Below the pieces are notes generated by a model that saw only the letters and a program-made list of their open reading frames with translations, searched no databases and was not told the DNA's origin. A stretch of 64,000 nucleotides of DNA from NCBI RefSeq assembly GCF_018860525.1, contig NZ_JAHKPM010000045.1, positions 37,475 to 101,474 on the forward strand, written 5' to 3'. The position numbers and the translations under genes were made by a program. Origin of the DNA: Vibrio hepatarius. Its GTDB lineage: Bacteria > Pseudomonadota > Gammaproteobacteria > Enterobacterales > Vibrionaceae. How positions within the stretch are numbered: the stretch's first letter is position 1; the number at the start of each line of letters is the position of its first letter. This document shows positions 32,439 through 42,209 of the stretch, one piece after another.

Positions 32439-33863
32439 ATGAAAAGTGGCGAACAGCCTACATTCTTCTTCTTCGATTATGAGACTTGGGGGACCAGCCC
32501 TGCCCTCGATAGACCTTGTCAGTTTGCAGGTGTACGAACTGATATGGACTTTAATATTATTGGTGAACCTCTAGTTATCTACTGTCAGCCACCTTCTGAT
32601 TACCTACCTTCACCAGAAGCGGCGTTAATCACTGGGATTACCCCACAAACTGCGGTTAAACATGGCCTGACAGAACCAGAATTTATTGCTCAAATCCACC
32701 AACAGTTTTCTGTACCAAATACCACAAGTTTGGGCTATAACAATATACGTTTTGACGATGAAGTCACACGCTATACCTGTTACCGTAACTTTATTGATCC
32801 TTACGCTTGGAGTTGGCAAAATGGTAACTCACGTTGGGATTTACTAGATGTTATGCGTGCCTGCCACGCTCTTCGCCCTGAAGGTATTAATTGGCCAGAA
32901 AATGAAGAGGGTTTCACTAGCTTTAAGTTGGAGCACCTTTCTGCTGCCAACGGTATTGAACACACTAATGCACACGATGCCATGGCTGATGTTATCGCCA
33001 CAATTGAATTAGCGAAAAAGGTAAAAGCGGCTCAGCCGAAGCTGTTTGATTACTTTTTAAGTATGCGCCATAAACGTAAACTCAATGAGTTGGTGGATAT
33101 TGTTAACATGACACCACTGATGCACGTCTCTGGTATGTTTGGCCGAGATTGTCAGTATACTAGTTGGGTAGTACCACTGGCGTGGCATCCGACTAATCAA
33201 AATGCAGTTATTGTTGTGGATTTAGCTAAAGATCCGCAACCACTCCTCGACCTTGATGTCGACCAACTGAATCAACGACTCTACACCAAACGTTCTGAAC
33301 TAGGGCCAGACGAACCTCCTGTACCAATAAAGCTCATACACTTAAATAAATGCCCGATCCTGGCAAAAGCGAAAACACTCACCGCTGAAAATGCGGCAAC
33401 AATTGGCATCAATCGTGAGCAGTGCCTACATAACCTCGATACCATCAAACAAAATCCAGGAATACGTGAGAAGCTTGTCTCGCTCTACTCAATAGAACGA
33501 GAATATAGCAGTAAACAAGATATCGATTCACAGCTATATGATGGTTTTTTCTCACCTGCAGATAGAACATCGATGAATATTATTAGAGAAACAGATCCCG
33601 AAAGCCTAGGTTCATTGGACATCTCTTTTCATGACCAGCGTATTGCCCCACTTTTGTTTCGGTACCGAGCAAGAAATTTTCCATCAACATTGAACGATAC
33701 TGAACAACACCAATGGGCTAATCACTGCCAAGACTATTTTAACAGTCGTATCCAAGACTATATCCTTAATTTGGAAAACTTAGTTCATGAAAATGAAAGT
33801 GACGAAAGTAAAGTGATTATTTTAAAATCAGTTTACAAATACGTTGAGAAGTTAGTCTCTTAA
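32439..33863 (+). CDS. sbcB: Exonuclease I
   Basis: 474 residues (E. coli 475). DEDDh exonuclease motifs: FFDYETWG (Asp, Glu), then LGYNNIRFDDEV, and ANGIEHTNAHDAMADV (His, Asp), followed by the SH3-like and helical domains (SDLDISFHDQR-type region, PLLFRYRARNFP, HQWANHC). It digests single-stranded DNA 3' to 5' in recombination and mismatch repair. The start at 32439 is chosen by homology; the ribosome site is weak, perhaps because the upstream sequence is prophage-derived. Confidence 0.93.
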   Translation: MKSGEQPTFFFFDYETWGTSPALDRPCQFAGVRTDMDFNIIGEPLVIYCQPPSDYLPSPEAALITGITPQTAVKHGLTEPEFIAQIHQQFSVPNTTSLGYNNIRFDDEVTRYTCYRNFIDPYAWSWQNGNSRWDLLDVMRACHALRPEGINWPENEEGFTSFKLEHLSAANGIEHTNAHDAMADVIATIELAKKVKAAQPKLFDYFLSMRHKRKLNELVDIVNMTPLMHVSGMFGRDCQYTSWVVPLAWHPTNQNAVIVVDLAKDPQPLLDLDVDQLNQRLYTKRSELGPDEPPVPIKLIHLNKCPILAKAKTLTAENAATIGINREQCLHNLDTIKQNPGIREKLVSLYSIEREYSSKQDIDSQLYDGFFSPADRTSMNIIRETDPESLGSLDISFHDQRIAPLLFRYRARNFPSTLNDTEQHQWANHCQDYFNSRIQDYILNLENLVHENESDESKVIILKSVYKYVEKLVS

Positions 33864-33944
33864 AGCGCTATTACCTGCACCCTAACCAAATTAGCGCTTG
33901 TGCAATGACATCATAACAATAATTTAGTCATGCAAAGCCATAAT

Positions 33945-33974
33945 AATACACTAGGTGACTTCTTCTAGTGTATT
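33945..33974 (+). terminator. Possible terminator after sbcB
   Basis: AATACACTAG / CTAGTGTATT perfect 10-bp dyad with a 10-base loop, followed by TGTGTTT. A weaker dyad AAGCGCT/AGCGCTT lies nearer the stop (about 33872-33899). Confidence 0.5.
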
Positions 33975-34015
33975 TGTGTTTATAGTTACGTTGCGAGTAT
34001 TAAACAGGACTAACC

Positions 34016-34381
34016 ATGGCAAAAATACTAATCAAATATACTACCTCTATGGGGTTGATCTTCATATGTTTATTAATAGGTAATGCAATTCAATCTCTCC
34101 TGAACACCTCTATACCAAGCAGTATTATAGGCATGTTAACCTTATTTACCCTTCTTGTTATCGGGGTTGTACCTTCAGAATGGGTTCGTCCCAGCGCAAC
34201 ACTTTTCATTCGCTATATGGTGCTATTATTTGTTCCTGTTAGTGTTGGCCTAATGGAACATCTTGATATGCTTTATGCCAATGCTTTACCTGTACTAGCA
34301 AGTGTAATCGGAGGCAGTTTTGTTGTCCTTATTGTACTAGGTTTGATGCTTGATCGCCTGCTAAAAAAGGGCAACAAATAA
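34016..34381 (+). CDS. yohJ: LrgA/CidA-family membrane protein YohJ
   Basis: 121 residues, four membrane segments. Family pattern [19 protein letters not shown] and [19 protein letters not shown]. It is the small subunit of a two-protein system linked to export of small metabolites or murein hydrolase control. Coupled to yohK (one-base overlap) and placed before cdd, as in many gammaproteobacteria. Confidence 0.85.
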   Translation: MAKILIKYTTSMGLIFICLLIGNAIQSLLNTSIPSSIIGMLTLFTLLVIGVVPSEWVRPSATLFIRYMVLLFVPVSVGLMEHLDMLYANALPVLASVIGGSFVVLIVLGLMLDRLLKKGNK

Positions 34382-35058
34382 TGTGGTTAATTTTTACCAT
34401 TATCGTTTTTTTCTCTGCTCGATGGCTTAGCCAAAAAGTGAGAAACCCTTTACTGAATCCACTTTTAATCAGTCTAGCAGCCATAATACCTTCTCTTACT
34501 TATTTAGAAGTACCTTTCGACACATACTATTATGACAATCAGTGGATAAACTACCTACTTCAACCAGCAGTGGTAGCGCTCGCCTACCCTCTATATGAAC
34601 AGCTTCCGCAGATACGTTCAAATTGGCGTATCATTATGCTTTCATGCACAGTGGGCAGTATTATGTCTATGCTTACCACTACGCTAATTGCATCTTACTT
34701 ACGTGCTGATCTCACTCTGGTTGCTAGTCTACTTGGTAAATCCGTTACAACACCCATAGCTATGGAGATTTCAAGCCATCTTGGAGGAGAACCTTCTATC
34801 GCGGCAATTTTAGTGATGTTAGCAGGACTGTTTGGTGCTATTTTTGCCTACCCAATATATACCTTACTTAATATTACCCATCCGATAGCTAAAGGTTTAA
34901 CCATGGGGGCTGTATCCCATGCCCTTGGGACCGCAACATGCGCAGAAAAAAATGGCCAAGACGCCGCATTTAGTTCTCTTTCACTGGTTCTATGCGGTGT
35001 TATCACATCCGTTATTTCCCCTATTTTTTTTACGCTTGCAGTATGGCTAGCAGCATAA
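34381..35058 (+). CDS. yohK: LrgB-family membrane protein YohK
   Basis: 225 residues, six or more membrane segments, with the LrgB signatures LLGKSVTTPIAMEISSHLGG and KGLTMGAVSHALGTATC. Operates with YohJ. E. coli yohJK also sits next to cdd. Confidence 0.85.
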   Translation: MWLIFTIIVFFSARWLSQKVRNPLLNPLLISLAAIIPSLTYLEVPFDTYYYDNQWINYLLQPAVVALAYPLYEQLPQIRSNWRIIMLSCTVGSIMSMLTTTLIASYLRADLTLVASLLGKSVTTPIAMEISSHLGGEPSIAAILVMLAGLFGAIFAYPIYTLLNITHPIAKGLTMGAVSHALGTATCAEKNGQDAAFSSLSLVLCGVITSVISPIFFTLAVWLAA

Positions 35059-35301
35059 GCATGCTGGATTATGTTTATCTAATTTGATCCAGTTCACTAT
35101 CTGAAGTTATGCAATCGTTAACATGTGTGAGATCACTAAGAATATGTAAAATTAATTTCTGTTACATTAATAATGCAGATCAAAATCACAGTAAAAATTT
35201 CTTTGTACCATAAAATAGACTGCCACATCAGATTGCGCCACAGTGATAACCAAGGTCTAGTGGTCTGCAGATGTTTAACAATGTCAATACAAGGATTTAT
35301 A

Positions 35302-36189
35302 ATGAGAAGCCGCCTTGAACACGCACTTGCTGAAGCACCAACATACATTGCAGACTTCCTATCTCCTATTATGCTTGCTGATAATTTTGATGCCACCCTA
35401 TCAAAAGAACAATATTCTCGACTGCTACAAGTGTCTGGTATTGACGACAAAGAGCTAAGGGTTGCCCTACTTCCATTCGCAGCCGCATATGCTCATGCAA
35501 GCATTTCAAATTTTTATGTTGGCGCCATTGCTAGAGGGTTATCTGGGCATTTATATTTTGGAGCAAATCTTGAAATGTCTGGAACTCAACTAGGACAAAC
35601 CGTTCATGCGGAGCAGTCAGCGATTAGCCATGCATGGATGAAAGGTGAGCAAGGCATTTCAGATATCACCATCAATTTTAGCCCCTGTGGCCATTGCCGC
35701 CAGTTTATGAACGAACTAACAACCGCTGATATACTCGCGATACAACTACCAGATGTAGATCAAAAAACACTCCAAAGCTACCTACCCGATTCTTTTGGTC
35801 CATCAGATCTTGGAGTGACGTCAGGTCTAATGGCACAAGCTGACCATGGCAATATAGCTGTAGAAAATGATGAAATGATCGTCTCAGCTCTTAATGCTCT
35901 CAATAGAAGCTATGCCCCATACACTAAAAACCACAGTGGTGTGAGTATTAAGGTCAAGGATGGTAAAATTTATCAAGGCTCTTATGCCGAGAATGCAGCA
36001 TTTAACCCTAGTCTTCCCCCACTACAAGTGGCACTTAGCCAAATCCTTCTCGATGGTAAAACATTCGATGAAATAGAAGTGGCTGCATTAGTAGAAAAGT
36101 ACGAAGGTAGCTGTAGCCACTTAGAAACGACTCAAGCTACATTGGAAACAATTAATCCCGATATTCCACTCAGTTATTTGGCCCTTTAA
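35302..36189 (+). CDS. cdd: Cytidine deaminase
   Basis: 295 residues, the E. coli-type two-domain enzyme. Active site [12 protein letters not shown] (HxE) and [12 protein letters not shown] (PCxxC) bind zinc; the C-terminal half repeats the fold with [15 protein letters not shown]. Converts cytidine and deoxycytidine to uridines. Start at 35302 has AAGGA upstream and matches the family N-terminus. A sequence with a TCACA half-site (about 35186) might be a weak CRP target. Confidence 0.93.
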   Translation: MRSRLEHALAEAPTYIADFLSPIMLADNFDATLSKEQYSRLLQVSGIDDKELRVALLPFAAAYAHASISNFYVGAIARGLSGHLYFGANLEMSGTQLGQTVHAEQSAISHAWMKGEQGISDITINFSPCGHCRQFMNELTTADILAIQLPDVDQKTLQSYLPDSFGPSDLGVTSGLMAQADHGNIAVENDEMIVSALNALNRSYAPYTKNHSGVSIKVKDGKIYQGSYAENAAFNPSLPPLQVALSQILLDGKTFDEIEVAALVEKYEGSCSHLETTQATLETINPDIPLSYLAL

Positions 36190-36205
36190 TGGTATTTAAT
36201 TGAAT

Positions 36206-36228
36206 AAAGGCGTCTTAAAAACGTCTTT
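36206..36228. terminator. Bidirectional terminator between cdd and HD-GYP gene
   Basis: AAAGGCGT, loop CTTAAAA, ACGTCTTT with one G-U pair, flanked by A/T runs on both sides; serves both convergent genes. Confidence 0.6.
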
Positions 36229-36238
36229 ATCCAATTGG

Positions 36239-37441
36239 TCACAAGTCAAAAAATGGCGTGGGATCTATTTCTAAGTCACATGGTGCTATCGCTTTTTCAA
36301 TCTTGTAGCGTTTATCTTTTAAGTCGATAAATTTAACGTCAATGAATCTGCTGTATTTACGTGAGTAAAAGCATTTCACTTCTGGCTTAAGTGGCTCACT
36401 GCTATTGGACGTCCAAACGATACCAATTTTCCCATCATTAAGCTCAACGATTGCACCGACTGGATACATGCCTACGCAATTTATAAACTGATAAACTAGA
36501 TCTTTATCAAGATGAAAAGGTGTCAACGTTAGTAGAACTTTAAATGCATCAGCAGAGCTCATTCCATCTTTATAACAGCGGTTTGCAGTGAGTGCATCAT
36601 ATATATCGACAATGCAGCTCATACGGCCATGTAACGGAATTTCGTCTCCTTTAAGGCCATTTGGGTAACCCTTGCCATCCAGTTTCTCATGATGCATCAA
36701 ACATACATCACGACTTATCTGGCTAATACCTGCTACTTCAGAAATAATTTGTTCAGCATATACTTGGTGTAACTTCATATGCTCAAATTCATCGGCAGTG
36801 AGTTTTCCTTGCTTATGTAGTACTTTATCATCGACTTTTATTTTTCCCACATCATGGATAATGCCACCTATCGCCATATCCTTTAGGGTATCACTCGGCA
36901 AACCAAGAAATTTACCAAATGTCACCAGCAAAGTCGCTACATTGACCGAATGTTCAAGCAAGTATTCATCTTTATTTCGCAACGCAGATACACAGTGAAG
37001 TGCATCAGTATCATCCAATGCCTCACTTATAAGATCTTCAGCCCAACGTTCGAGGTTTGGGACTATGAGCTCAGTATCATCGAAAGTTTCATTCAAAAGT
37101 TTATTGGCTAACTCTTTTGCATCTCGAATTATCTTCGCTGCCGTCGATTGCCTTATTTTTCGGTTAGGCAATTGACGTTTAACTATGGTAACTATACATG
37201 CAGTATTGTCTGACAAACTATCAACAACAGGGTTGAACACACTCCCCTTGGTAGAAAGACTCTGATCCACCCAAGCGAATTTAATCCCATTTTTTTCTAA
37301 CTGTTTGATCGCTTTCTCTGATGAAACTCTACCAGCATGGGCAAGATGCACTCTCTCACTATCTTCAATAGCAGTAACAAACATCCCGACTGTCAGTGTG
37401 TTAATGGGTATCTTGATTGAATTATTAGGATCAAACTTCAT
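36239..37441 (-). CDS. HD-GYP domain phosphodiesterase with DUF3391
   Basis: 400 residues. N-terminal DUF3391 (residues 8-140: IKIPINTLTVGMFVTAIEDS, then NGIKFAWVDQS). HD-GYP domain about 155-330: LLEHSVNVATLLVTFG, GGIIHDVGKIKV (HD) and HHEKLDGKGYPNGLKGDEI (the GYP motif), with DIYDALTANRCYK. It hydrolyses cyclic di-GMP, affecting motility and biofilm. A palindrome ATGTAATTTACAT lies upstream (37476-37488). Confidence 0.9.
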   Translation of the reverse strand: MKFDPNNSIKIPINTLTVGMFVTAIEDSERVHLAHAGRVSSEKAIKQLEKNGIKFAWVDQSLSTKGSVFNPVVDSLSDNTACIVTIVKRQLPNRKIRQSTAAKIIRDAKELANKLLNETFDDTELIVPNLERWAEDLISEALDDTDALHCVSALRNKDEYLLEHSVNVATLLVTFGKFLGLPSDTLKDMAIGGIIHDVGKIKVDDKVLHKQGKLTADEFEHMKLHQVYAEQIISEVAGISQISRDVCLMHHEKLDGKGYPNGLKGDEIPLHGRMSCIVDIYDALTANRCYKDGMSSADAFKVLLTLTPFHLDKDLVYQFINCVGMYPVGAIVELNDGKIGIVWTSNSSEPLKPEVKCFYSRKYSRFIDVKFIDLKDKRYKIEKAIAPCDLEIDPTPFFDL

Positions 37442-37633
37442 CGAATCACTTCGTCAGCCAATGATAATGACATAAATGTAATTTACATTATAAACTCAAT
37501 TTATTCAGGCTACTGGAAAGTTATTGCAATTGAAGAGTAGGTTGTTGTTCAGAACTAAACACATCTGATACAAAACAGTAACATCAACTTAGTATTTAAC
37601 TTTTAATATTACAGTTATACCCTGGGCATATAA

Positions 37634-37664
37634 AAACCCAACAGACACTGGATCTGTTGGGTTT
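37634..37664 (-). terminator. Terminator of the cytolysin gene
   Basis: 12-bp perfect stem AAACCCAACAGA / TCTGTTGGGTTT, 7-base loop, with a T run on the minus strand. It starts 36 bases past the cytolysin stop. Confidence 0.85.
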
Positions 37665-37699
37665 AATTTTAGTGTTTTTTGAGTTTCAGCTAACGTCCA

Positions 37700-39490
37700 T
37701 CATTCGATGTTACTACACAAGCAAGTGGCCATCCCAAAGTCTGCAAATCGGCTAGTGAATTGTGTCCCATTAGGTTTAGTTTCATTATATTCAACCTTTA
37801 ATATTTTGGGTTGATTTGTCGATGCATCAATCAAACTAATTGATTGGTCTGAATTGATAGTAAACAAAACATCATTAGTGAAACGGTCTGGCTCTTCCCA
37901 ATACCAAACTTGAGTATTAGAAGCATAGTCATCATTACATTCATCACTAAGTTTAAGTTGTTGATTTGAAGAATCCAAACAATGATTTAAATTGGCGACA
38001 CTTCTGTAGCGTTTCTCTTGGTCATAAACAAATGCTTGTGCCTTACTACCTTCGACACACTCCCTAAATGACAGTTGATGATTGGCTTCGGCTGTTAAAC
38101 ACATCGCATTATCTTGGCTTAGATAAACAGACTTTATTGTTACGGCGTCACTCCCGAGAAACCAAGGACTATCCCAATCAACTAAGATGGTAAATTCATC
38201 TGCATACTCGTGTTTCTCATAATTTCTATCTTTACGCCAATTTGAGTTATTTCCTGACGAGAAAAGCTCATTAGAAATGATATACCTTCTACCTAAAAAC
38301 ATTCTATTTTGACCAAATAGAGATAACGTGTTCACTTTTGAGTGAATACTTATGGTGGAAAAGCCTGAAACTTGAGGTTTAGCAGCTATTTTGGCTACAA
38401 AGTCTGGTCTAAGACCTTGCAAAGAAAGTGGATTCCTGTCTCTTAATTTAGAAAAGTTCCAAGGTTCATCATATGATGTTGCCCAGTCCCAGCACCAGCC
38501 ATCTGCCGTTCCTAAACTGCAAAAACCTGCTTCTGGTTCTTTATGGGAACCATAAGTATTATTAAGATATTTAAGCTGATATCCATTTTTATGTGCTTCA
38601 GTTTTTAAACCAAATTGCTTACTACTATTAATTTGATATTTATTGGTAAGTCGATATTCTATATTTTTTATCGGAAGCTTAGGAGCAAGCCCAAGGCCAA
38701 GTTTTATCGATGAGGTGGTTTCTTTTTCAATCCTCGTATCTGTTTGGTCCTGCATCTTAGGCTCTAGATCATTGAGATAAATATCACCGTTTTCTAGCCT
38801 TTCGCTTTCATTAACATTTATGCCAATACTGGTCGAATCTATATATTCTCGATAAACATAACTGGTATGACTATTTTTTTTCCAAGATGCATATATATCT
38901 TCTTCGTCTCCCATATTAAGACCAGCTCCTTCATCAAGGATAATCTCTACAAATTTATCCTTGTCACCAAATTTATAAAAATATGGTGATTTTCTGTAGT
39001 ATCTCACCTTAAACTTTAGATTTGTGTTTCCTTTCCCTTCTCTACCAACAGTAAATCTGCGGTGAAAAGCAAATTCTATAATTTGTGAATTATTAACATT
39101 TGGCACACTCCCCATATCAATCGAAGATTTGTTTGATTTATTATGAATATTGTGATCATCACTGATGACTTTAGTAATGTAATCTAGTTCTCTTTCTTCC
39201 ATAATATATATTTGTCGGCGGACTACATCTTTTGGAGAAGTAATTAACGTATATGGAGATGAAAATCCAATACCTATGACCTTATTTGTAAAATCTTCCC
39301 TCTCATTAATTGAAATATTGGCTAAGTCTAAAAAATAATATTCACATCTAGCAGGGTGTTTTGTTTCATAACCAAATAAAGTACACCTATCTATATCGAG
39401 AGTAGTAGTATTATCCTCAGCACGTACTATATGTGTAAAAAAAACCAACACAACTAATAAAAACAGTCGGGAAGAGTATTTAGTCATCAT
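37700..39490 (-). CDS. Secreted pore-forming cytolysin, VCC/VvhA-like
   Basis: 596 residues from ATG 39490; signal peptide MMTKYSSRLFLLVVLVFFTH ending IVRA. Residues 40-270 would be propeptide/cap, 270-450 the leukocidin-type beta-barrel domain (KLGLGLAPKL, then FSTISIHSKVNTLSLFG). The segment FTILVDWDSPWFLG then CLTAEANHQLSFREC and AFVYDQEKRYRSV matches V. cholerae cytolysin's rim-to-lectin junction and beta-trefoil (about 470-560). Secreted as a monomer that forms heptameric pores in eukaryotic membranes. Family placement is by recalled motifs. AT-rich with its own terminator, it may be horizontally acquired. Confidence 0.72.
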   Translation of the reverse strand: MMTKYSSRLFLLVVLVFFTHIVRAEDNTTTLDIDRCTLFGYETKHPARCEYYFLDLANISINEREDFTNKVIGIGFSSPYTLITSPKDVVRRQIYIMEERELDYITKVISDDHNIHNKSNKSSIDMGSVPNVNNSQIIEFAFHRRFTVGREGKGNTNLKFKVRYYRKSPYFYKFGDKDKFVEIILDEGAGLNMGDEEDIYASWKKNSHTSYVYREYIDSTSIGINVNESERLENGDIYLNDLEPKMQDQTDTRIEKETTSSIKLGLGLAPKLPIKNIEYRLTNKYQINSSKQFGLKTEAHKNGYQLKYLNNTYGSHKEPEAGFCSLGTADGWCWDWATSYDEPWNFSKLRDRNPLSLQGLRPDFVAKIAAKPQVSGFSTISIHSKVNTLSLFGQNRMFLGRRYIISNELFSSGNNSNWRKDRNYEKHEYADEFTILVDWDSPWFLGSDAVTIKSVYLSQDNAMCLTAEANHQLSFRECVEGSKAQAFVYDQEKRYRSVANLNHCLDSSNQQLKLSDECNDDYASNTQVWYWEEPDRFTNDVLFTINSDQSISLIDASTNQPKILKVEYNETKPNGTQFTSRFADFGMATCLCSNIE

Positions 39491-39800
39491 AATTTCTCTA
39501 ATTTTAATTATTATTACATTATGAAATATACTGGCAACAAAAATATCCATCAACAATTATTTAACATCTAAGATCACATTAAAATAAAATGATACTATTA
39601 TTAAAATATGACCATGACGGTAAAGAAAAAATTCATTTAAATATAGGATTTAGAGTAAATATTTTAAAATTACAGCACGATTTTTTGCATTTAATCGATA
39701 AGGAAATAAATAATTGGTTTATAAATAATGATTCCTATCTACAACATTAACATCAAGTGAGTCATAAAAATATTGACTCACTTGATATAAACAGTAGAAC

Positions 39801-40448
39801 TTAGCTTTCAATTAAGTAAACTTCCTCAGCAAATCTTGAAAGTCCGTGCTTTATAACTCTTGGATGCGTTTGTTCCGCATCTTCACGGTATAGCTTAGAA
39901 ATTTTATACTCTGAAAACAGTTTATTGACTTCTTGTTCAGTTACAGAGAACGGTGGGCCTGCCATTTCTTCTTGCTGATACTCAGTAGTGATCAATAATA
40001 TTCTTCCACCAGCTTTGAGCAAGCTTTTAACACGCTCAACATACCCACCCCGCATAGATTCTGGTAAAGCAACTAATGCTGCACGATCGTAGATAATATC
40101 AGCAGGTTCGAGCGGTGCAGTAAAAATATCTCCAGTGTAGATAGATAGCTCATCAAACTGATACAAGTCATGTTGACCATTAACTGTAATCACCGTTGGA
40201 GTATAAAAATGCTCCGCGAAAAAAGAACGAACCGCTATTTCGCTCAACTCAACACCTTGAATATGTTCGTGCTTAGTTGCGAGCCAGACCAAATCTTCTG
40301 TTTTACCACATAAGGGAACAAACACCTTATCCTTACTACTAGGTTTGGTCTCAGGCCAATACTGAACAAGAAGCGAATTAACGTCTTCAAGGTGAAAGCC
40401 AATTTTATTTTCCGCCCAGCGACGGTGCCAAAACTCTGCATCTTTCAT
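39801..40448 (-). CDS. tpm: Thiopurine S-methyltransferase
   Basis: 215 residues, typical for bacterial TPMT. SAM-binding region [27 protein letters not shown] ([15 protein letters not shown]) and [12 protein letters not shown], with [20 protein letters not shown] at the substrate side. The enzyme methylates thiols and selenium or tellurium compounds. N-terminus [19 protein letters not shown] is diagnostic. Confidence 0.92.
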   Translation of the reverse strand: MKDAEFWHRRWAENKIGFHLEDVNSLLVQYWPETKPSSKDKVFVPLCGKTEDLVWLATKHEHIQGVELSEIAVRSFFAEHFYTPTVITVNGQHDLYQFDELSIYTGDIFTAPLEPADIIYDRAALVALPESMRGGYVERVKSLLKAGGRILLITTEYQQEEMAGPPFSVTEQEVNKLFSEYKISKLYREDAEQTHPRVIKHGLSRFAEEVYLIES

Positions 40449-40764
40449 TATACCTACCCTTCGTCATTTCTGTGCTTCATAGCCTATATGAAACACTGGA
40501 TTAGTGGTATCCCTTAAACTGTATTAATCGTTCAGATTAGGTTCAGGTTATATGGCTATAATAGTTTGTATTTAGTATGCAGCATGTGGATGTAAGTAAT
40601 TCATACTTAATGAGAATTACTTCAAATAATTGCATAGATAATTTTTGAATAGGTTGTTTTTTTCCAAAACCTCCCACATGTAGATAAAAGAGATAAGTAC
40701 TTCTTGGCGGCCAGAGCTTTTAATCTTCCCTTTGTCCAAGTAGCTACAAATCTAAGGAGAGTAA
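40449..40764. other. Gene-free 316 bases between divergent tpm and RelA/SpoT-like gene
   Basis: I see no gene or strong structure here. It must hold the promoters of both divergent genes; no clear -35/-10 pair stands out. Confidence 0.5.
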
Positions 40765-41538
40765 ATGAGCTTATTTTTGCGAACAACTGCACTGATGCTT
40801 TTAATGCTCAGTCGTGCACCTGCTTTCGCCTCCGTTCAGACCACACAAGACACTGAGCAGAAATGCTCTATCGACCAAAATCAAGTTTGTTCTAAAGCAT
40901 TCAAACATAATCTCAGTGGCTTATACAGTGTTCAAACCATGTCCACAACTCCAATTCAACCCTATACTGATTTTGATGTGCTCTACAGCAAAGCGCATCA
41001 AGCTCAAGCTGAACTTGAAATGATCTGTAAAAGTGCGGCTATGTTGACATCAACCAATGCGAGCTTTTCTGGTATCAAATCTTCCCAACGAGCAAGTGAA
41101 AAAATCATCCATGAACTTAATGGTCAGACAGAACGTATCACTGATCTTGCTCGTGCAACCATAGTTGCAAATGATATTGAAAGCCTGATGTCTGTGTATG
41201 AAGTTCTTAATCGTGAAACTACTTTAGTGAAAGTTAAAAATCGTTTTAAAAAACCAGCAGCTTCAGGTTACCGCGATCTTAATTTGCTTGTTCAGTTGCC
41301 TAAAACTAATCTTGTCGCGGAAGTGCAATTACACCTTAAAGCTATTGCTGATGTTAAGAATGGGCCAGAGCATGATCTTTATGAAAGTATCCAGACGATT
41401 GAACGTCAGGCAGCATTGCAAAACCGTACCCTAAGTGAATTTGAACTAGCGCAAATTCGCTCAATGAGAACAGAATCTAAAGCTCTTTATCAAAACGCTT
41501 GGCAGCCATACATCACTACTCATCTAAGTGCCGCTTAA
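40765..41538 (+). CDS. Exported RelA/SpoT-fold protein
   Basis: 257 residues with a clear signal peptide (MSLFLRTTALMLLMLSRAPAFA). Residues 75-205 have the RelA/SpoT nucleotidyltransferase pattern: SQRASEKIIHELNGQTERI, DLARATIVANDIESLM, VKNRFKKPAASGYRDLNLL (the SGYRDLNL motif) and VAEVQLHLKAI. That fold makes (p)ppGpp in the cytoplasm; a periplasmic copy has no GTP or ATP to use, so its activity is unclear, possibly binding or toxic. The C-terminus is a charged helix. A TAAGGAG ribosome site precedes it. Confidence 0.75.
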   Translation: MSLFLRTTALMLLMLSRAPAFASVQTTQDTEQKCSIDQNQVCSKAFKHNLSGLYSVQTMSTTPIQPYTDFDVLYSKAHQAQAELEMICKSAAMLTSTNASFSGIKSSQRASEKIIHELNGQTERITDLARATIVANDIESLMSVYEVLNRETTLVKVKNRFKKPAASGYRDLNLLVQLPKTNLVAEVQLHLKAIADVKNGPEHDLYESIQTIERQAALQNRTLSEFELAQIRSMRTESKALYQNAWQPYITTHLSAA

Positions 41539-41580
41539 TGTTGTTACCTCTGAGCTATTTAATTACGTAAGGACCAATAA

Positions 41581-42048
41581 ATGACACCGCAACAAGAAAC
41601 ATTTCTTAATCAATACTTAGTGTCAGTTCCAAAAAACTATTGCGAATCAATCACAGACACTATTGCAGAATGTTTCTGCTCAGATGAGTACAACGCGAAT
41701 CAGTGCGCCAAACTCATCAACCAAGGCACAAAAAGAGCTTCATGTAGCCTCAAAGAAGCCTATGATATCGAAAATGAACCTCTGCCAAAGGTCGGACGAT
41801 TGACTATCGTGTTAAATTGGCGTCAAGAACCAGTTTGCATTATCAAGCTAACTGATGTTTCTATTTGTCCTTTCAATCAAGTGACTGAAGAGTTTGCGCG
41901 CCTCGAGGGTGAAGGAGATTTAAGTTACCAATGGTGGCATGATGCACATATTCAATTTTTCACAAACTATGCGAAAGAGGTAGGGGCAACTTTTAACCCA
42001 GACTCGGAACTTGTATTAGAGCGCTTTGAAAAAGTATATCCGTTGTGA
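41581..42048 (+). CDS. ASCH-domain protein
   Basis: 155 residues, typical bacterial ASCH: INQGTKRASCSLKEAYD, LTIVLNWRQEPVCIIKL, and VTEEFARLEGEGDLSYQWW. The fold resembles PUA and binds RNA or nucleotides; some members hydrolyse N4-acetylcytidine. It is 40 bases downstream of the RelA/SpoT-like gene and may share its transcript. Confidence 0.85.
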   Translation: MTPQQETFLNQYLVSVPKNYCESITDTIAECFCSDEYNANQCAKLINQGTKRASCSLKEAYDIENEPLPKVGRLTIVLNWRQEPVCIIKLTDVSICPFNQVTEEFARLEGEGDLSYQWWHDAHIQFFTNYAKEVGATFNPDSELVLERFEKVYPL

Positions 42049-42209
42049 ATAAAGATGCTTTCCCAAGGTTAGACCAAGAAGCTAATTAATTTTATCTCAA
42101 GGTAAACCGCTTAATAGCTTTCATTTTTTATGTGACAATCATCAATTAAGCAAACGTCAATAACCTAAGCTAACCTTATAGCAGTCATATAAGAATTAGA
42201 ATAGGCATT

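Noticed and set aside
33900..33909. GTGCAATGAC after sbcB, one base from the prophage element
   Set aside because: Outside the prophage, no gene start, and no TGACCA at the usual distance; likely chance.
35121..35136. GTGAGATCAC upstream of cdd as a CRP site
   Set aside because: Spacing between half-sites is two bases, not six.
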